This document shows positions 15,091 to 17,272 of a stretch of 17,272 bases of DNA, piece after piece (the first letter of the stretch is position 1; each line of letters opens with the position of its first letter). Position numbers and translations under genes: made by a program. Under the pieces are notes generated by a model that did no database searches, was not told the origin of the DNA, and saw nothing but the letters and a program-made list of their open reading frames with translations. The stretch spans positions 1-17,272 of the forward strand of contig JALZUY010000189.1 of assembly GCA_023301395.1 (NCBI GenBank), given 5' to 3'. This DNA comes from Nonlabens sp. GTDB taxonomy: Bacteria > Bacteroidota > Bacteroidia > Flavobacteriales > Flavobacteriaceae.

Positions 15091-15119
15091 TAAGTACACT
15101 GCAAGTGTAGAATGTTACA
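15091..15119 (-). promoter_or_regulatory. Possible ECF-type promoter with embedded inverted repeat
   Basis: On the minus strand TGTAAC (+ 15114-15119) and TACTTA (+ 15091-15096) are 17 bases apart, and the second lies 22 bases before the sigma-factor start. The AAC in the -35 candidate is typical of ECF promoters. Between them, TACACT-GCA-AGTGTA (15095-15109) is a perfect 6-bp inverted repeat with a 3-base spacer. No TAnnTTTG box is found here. The assignment is inference. Confidence 0.35.
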
Positions 15120-15151
15120 GTTTGTGATGAAAATATATGATAATGTTATTA

Positions 15152-15167
15152 CGCTTCCACGAAGACG
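15152..15167. repeat. Possible degenerate fifth copy of the dispersed palindrome
   Basis: CGCTTCCACGAAGACG matches CGCTTTCGCGAAAGCG at 12 of 16 positions. It lies in the divergent gap between the sigma-factor and lpd genes, as copy 3 does between its neighbours. It is too degenerate to be sure of. Confidence 0.3.
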
Positions 15168-15224
15168 TCACATAAACTACCCTAATTATTATATAAAAAT
15201 AAGGTCTATGAATCATCGCTTTCT

Positions 15225-15232
15225 TATCTTTG
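15225..15232 (+). promoter_or_regulatory. Putative -7 promoter box (TATCTTTG) of lpd
   Basis: An exact TAnnTTTG match, 30 bases before the ATG at 15263. No convincing TTG element is seen at the normal spacing. Confidence 0.55.
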
Positions 15233-15262
15233 AAACTTAATTGAAACCATTAAATTCTCATT

Positions 15263-16666
15263 ATGAGTACATACGATGTAGCAGTAATAGGTTCTGGTCC
15301 TGGAGGATATGTAGCAGCAATACGTTGCGCACAACTAGGAATGAAAACTGCGATTATTGAAAAATATAACACACTAGGTGGAACCTGCCTTAATGTAGGT
15401 TGTATTCCTTCAAAAGCTTTACTAGATTCTTCTCATCACTATGATGATGCGATAAAACATTTTGAAGAGCACGGAATAGAAATTCCTGGTGAGATTAAAA
15501 TCAACTTTGGGAAAATGATAGCTCGCAAGAAGCAAGTAGTCGATACTACTTGTGATGGTGTTGCTTTCTTAATGAAGAAAAATAACATTGACGTATTTAC
15601 TGGAATGGGATCTTTTAAAGATGCTACTCATATCAACATCGATGGAGCAGATGGTACTCAAACCATAGAAGCAAAAAACACGATTATTGCTACGGGTTCT
15701 AAACCAGGTAGTCTTCCTTTTATAACTCTAGATAAGGATAGAGTCATCACATCTACCGAGGCACTTTCTCTTAAAGAAATACCTAAGCACTTAGTTGTAA
15801 TAGGTGGTGGAGTTATAGGTCTTGAATTAGGTCAGGTTTACCGCAGGCTAGGAGCTGAGGTTACTGTGATCGAATATGCAGACCGCATTACTCCAGTAAT
15901 GGATAAAATGCTTTCTAAGGAACTTATGAAAGTTCTTAAAAAGCAAAAAGTGAAGTTCTATTTATCTCACGCAGTGAATAAAGTAGAACGTAATGTTGAT
16001 GAGGTTACCGTTACTGCTAAGAATAAAAAAGGAGAAGAAGTTACATTTACTGGAGATTACTGTTTAGTATCTGTAGGTAGAATACCTTATACAGATAAAT
16101 TAAATGCAACCGCTGCAGGAGTTAAAGTGAACGAGCGTGGACAAGTAGAAACTAACGAGCATTTACAAACTAATGTATCAAACATCTATGCCATAGGCGA
16201 TGTGGTAAAAGGAGCAATGCTTGCACACAAGGCTGAGGAAGAAGGCGTTTTTGTAGCCGAAACTCTTGCTGGTCAAAAACCACACATCAACTATAACTTA
16301 ATTCCTAACGTAATATATACATGGCCAGAAGTGGCAAGTGTAGGTAAGACTGAAGAAGAATTAAAAGAAGCTGGAACTGCTATAAAAGTAGGTCAGTTTC
16401 CTATGCGTGCTTTAGGAAGAGCTAGGGCAAGTGGAGATATAGATGGAATGGTAAAGATCATTGCCGACGAGAAGACTGATGAGGTTCTAGGTGTACATAT
16501 GATAGGAGCGCGTGTAGCAGACTTAATTGCTGAAGCGGTTACAGCTATGGAGTTCCGTGCAAGTGCTGAGGATATCGCACGTATGTCACACGCACACCCT
16601 ACATATGCTGAGGCTGTTAAAGAAGCTGCTCTTGCAGCAACTGCAGACAGAGCAATGCATATCTAA
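15263..16666 (+). CDS. lpd: Dihydrolipoyl dehydrogenase (E3)
   Basis: A 467-residue FAD flavoenzyme that reoxidises dihydrolipoyl groups with NAD+, serving the pyruvate, 2-oxoglutarate and branched-chain dehydrogenase complexes and glycine cleavage. The N-terminal FAD site is VIGSGPGGYVAA (8-19). The redox disulfide is C42-x4-C47 in GGTCLNVGCIPSK. The NAD site VVIGGGVIGLELG lies near 178-190 and the second FAD motif is IYAIGDV. The C-terminal dimerisation domain carries the His-Glu pair H445/E450 in HAHPTYAEA. Length and motifs are complete. No E1, E2 or lipoylation gene is adjacent, so it is a stand-alone E3 that could be shared among complexes. ATG start, own promoter box and own terminator. 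Confidence 0.97.
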   Translation: MSTYDVAVIGSGPGGYVAAIRCAQLGMKTAIIEKYNTLGGTCLNVGCIPSKALLDSSHHYDDAIKHFEEHGIEIPGEIKINFGKMIARKKQVVDTTCDGVAFLMKKNNIDVFTGMGSFKDATHINIDGADGTQTIEAKNTIIATGSKPGSLPFITLDKDRVITSTEALSLKEIPKHLVVIGGGVIGLELGQVYRRLGAEVTVIEYADRITPVMDKMLSKELMKVLKKQKVKFYLSHAVNKVERNVDEVTVTAKNKKGEEVTFTGDYCLVSVGRIPYTDKLNATAAGVKVNERGQVETNEHLQTNVSNIYAIGDVVKGAMLAHKAEEEGVFVAETLAGQKPHINYNLIPNVIYTWPEVASVGKTEEELKEAGTAIKVGQFPMRALGRARASGDIDGMVKIIADEKTDEVLGVHMIGARVADLIAEAVTAMEFRASAEDIARMSHAHPTYAEAVKEAALAATADRAMHI

Positions 16667-16693
16667 CAGATAATATTGTCTAAATATTTATAT

Positions 16694-16723
16694 GCCGATT
16701 CATTTATATGAATCGGCTTTTTT
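16694..16723 (+). terminator. Rho-independent terminator after lpd
   Basis: A perfect 10-bp stem, GCCGATTCAT / ATGAATCGGC, with a 4-base loop followed by six T bases. It starts 27 bases past the lpd stop. Confidence 0.9.
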
Positions 16724-16725
16724 AA

Positions 16726-16769
16726 TAGAATGAATTGTTTTCATCTTTTGATAAGATTTATTCATTCTA
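16726..16769. promoter_or_regulatory. Nested inverted repeat in front of the pabB-like gene
   Basis: TAGAATGAAT (16726-16735) and ATTCATTCTA (16760-16769) are a perfect 10-bp pair; inside, ATCTT (16743-16747) and AAGAT (16753-16757) can form a second stem. It begins two bases after the lpd terminator and ends 37 bases before the GTG at 16807. No T-tract follows, so it is not a second plus-strand terminator. It may be an operator, a leader structure or a chance AT-rich fold. Confidence 0.45.
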
Positions 16770-16806
16770 CTATGAGGGATGACTAAGTTCAAGTTATTTT
16801 TACAAT

Positions 16807-17272
16807 GTGAGAAAAACGAGAGTATCATATTCATTTCCCTTAGAAGATGCCAGTACTTTAAAAAACCAATTACTTAGTTTTTATAAGGATGAAAAGTACC
16901 TGATGTTGCTAGAAAGTAATTTAGGAGGAACAGGTCACGATACCTTTGAATCATTAGTAGCCGTAGGTTGCATCGATAGTTTATCTACTTCTTACGATCA
17001 AGCATTTGATAAATTAGAACGATTCCATAAGGAATATGAAGATTGGACTTTTGGCTATCTGGGATACGATTTAAAAAACGGACTAGAAGACCTAGAAAGC
17101 AATAATACGGACGGTCCTCAGTTTCCAGATTTATGTTTTTTTGTTCCTGAAATGGTATTTGAGATTTCAAAGAATCAATTACAACTCCATTCTTATCACA
17201 CTAATGATCGTAGTACTCAAGAATTAATAGAGCAAATTTTAAAGCATAAGGTAGAAGAGTTTAAAACTACGT
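16807..17272 (+). CDS. pabB: PabB/TrpE-like chorismate-binding enzyme, 3'-truncated by window
   Basis: The first 155 residues of an anthranilate synthase / aminodeoxychorismate synthase component I family protein, with the frame open to the window end. It begins RKTRVSYSFPLEDASTL; LLESN and then VAVGCID follow, and FGYLGYDLKNGLEDL with FPDLCFFVPEMVF is the typical N-terminal domain of flavobacterial component I proteins (the YDLKN motif). Such enzymes aminate chorismate with ammonia from a glutaminase partner, PabB for folate and TrpE for tryptophan. The short N-terminus without the TrpE leucine-rich tryptophan pocket favours PabB, by memory of the family. The catalytic chorismate domain lies beyond the window. 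The start is GTG at 16807; the overlapping ATG at 16805 runs straight into TGA, and the in-frame TGA upstream is at 16780. Confidence 0.82.
   Translation, partial: MRKTRVSYSFPLEDASTLKNQLLSFYKDEKYLMLLESNLGGTGHDTFESLVAVGCIDSLSTSYDQAFDKLERFHKEYEDWTFGYLGYDLKNGLEDLESNNTDGPQFPDLCFFVPEMVFEISKNQLQLHSYHTNDRSTQELIEQILKHKVEEFKTT

Noticed and set aside
16985..17170. A 61-codon minus-strand open frame near the window end
   Set aside because: The plus strand here encodes the pabB-like protein with recognisable motifs (YDLKN, FPDLCFF); the minus frame is its shadow.
1..17272. CRISPR arrays, tRNA or rRNA genes, insertion sequences, prophage, toxin-antitoxin or defence islands
   Set aside because: I found no repeat-spacer pattern, no cloverleaf, no transposase or integrase, and no defence-type gene; the gene content is ordinary chromosome.

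Overview
The window looks like a stretch of ordinary chromosome from a marine-type member of the Flavobacteriaceae (Bacteroidota). Four things point there: low GC with short AT-rich gaps; promoter -7 boxes of the Bacteroidota form TAnnTTTG; no clear Shine-Dalgarno sequences; and protein families typical of that group (PafA-like phosphatase, small outer-membrane barrels with AQ signal-peptide ends, LURP-one-related protein, M1 peptidase with an HELAH site). I cannot name the genus from this sequence alone.

Layout. Positions 1-1580 (+): the 3' part of a PafA-like alkaline phosphatase/phosphodiesterase, then a small outer-membrane barrel protein. Positions 1577-6086 (-): a family 2 glycosyltransferase and a SAM-methyltransferase-like protein (a two-gene operon), a LURP-one-related protein, and a UvrD/PcrA helicase. 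Positions 6271-8592 (+): a membrane-anchored glutamate-synthase-like FMN protein and a small membrane-anchored conserved protein. Positions 8589-10694 (-): a secreted M1 aminopeptidase. Positions 10844-13596 (+): RecG helicase and a second outer-membrane barrel. Positions 13925-15068 (-): an ECF sigma factor followed by a four-TM protein that may be its partner. Positions 15263-17272 (+): dihydrolipoyl dehydrogenase and the 5' part of a PabB/TrpE-like chorismate-binding enzyme cut by the window end.

Functionally these are mostly unrelated housekeeping genes: DNA repair (UvrD, RecG), central metabolism (Lpd, PabB), envelope proteins and secreted hydrolases, plus one regulatory pair. There is no phage, insertion sequence, CRISPR array, tRNA or rRNA, and no sign of an acquired island.

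The most interesting signal is a dispersed 16-bp palindrome close to CGCTTTCGCGAAAGCG. It occurs four times, with a possible fifth degenerate copy. Two copies lie inside genes and are read in the same frame, giving SRFRES in the M1 peptidase and SRFSKS in the glycosyltransferase. Other points are a perfect hairpin in the recG promoter region, a nested hairpin in front of pabB, a terminator whose T-tract doubles as a possible promoter box, two pairs of convergent genes with overlapping stop codons, and an unusually high share of non-ATG starts (5 of 14).
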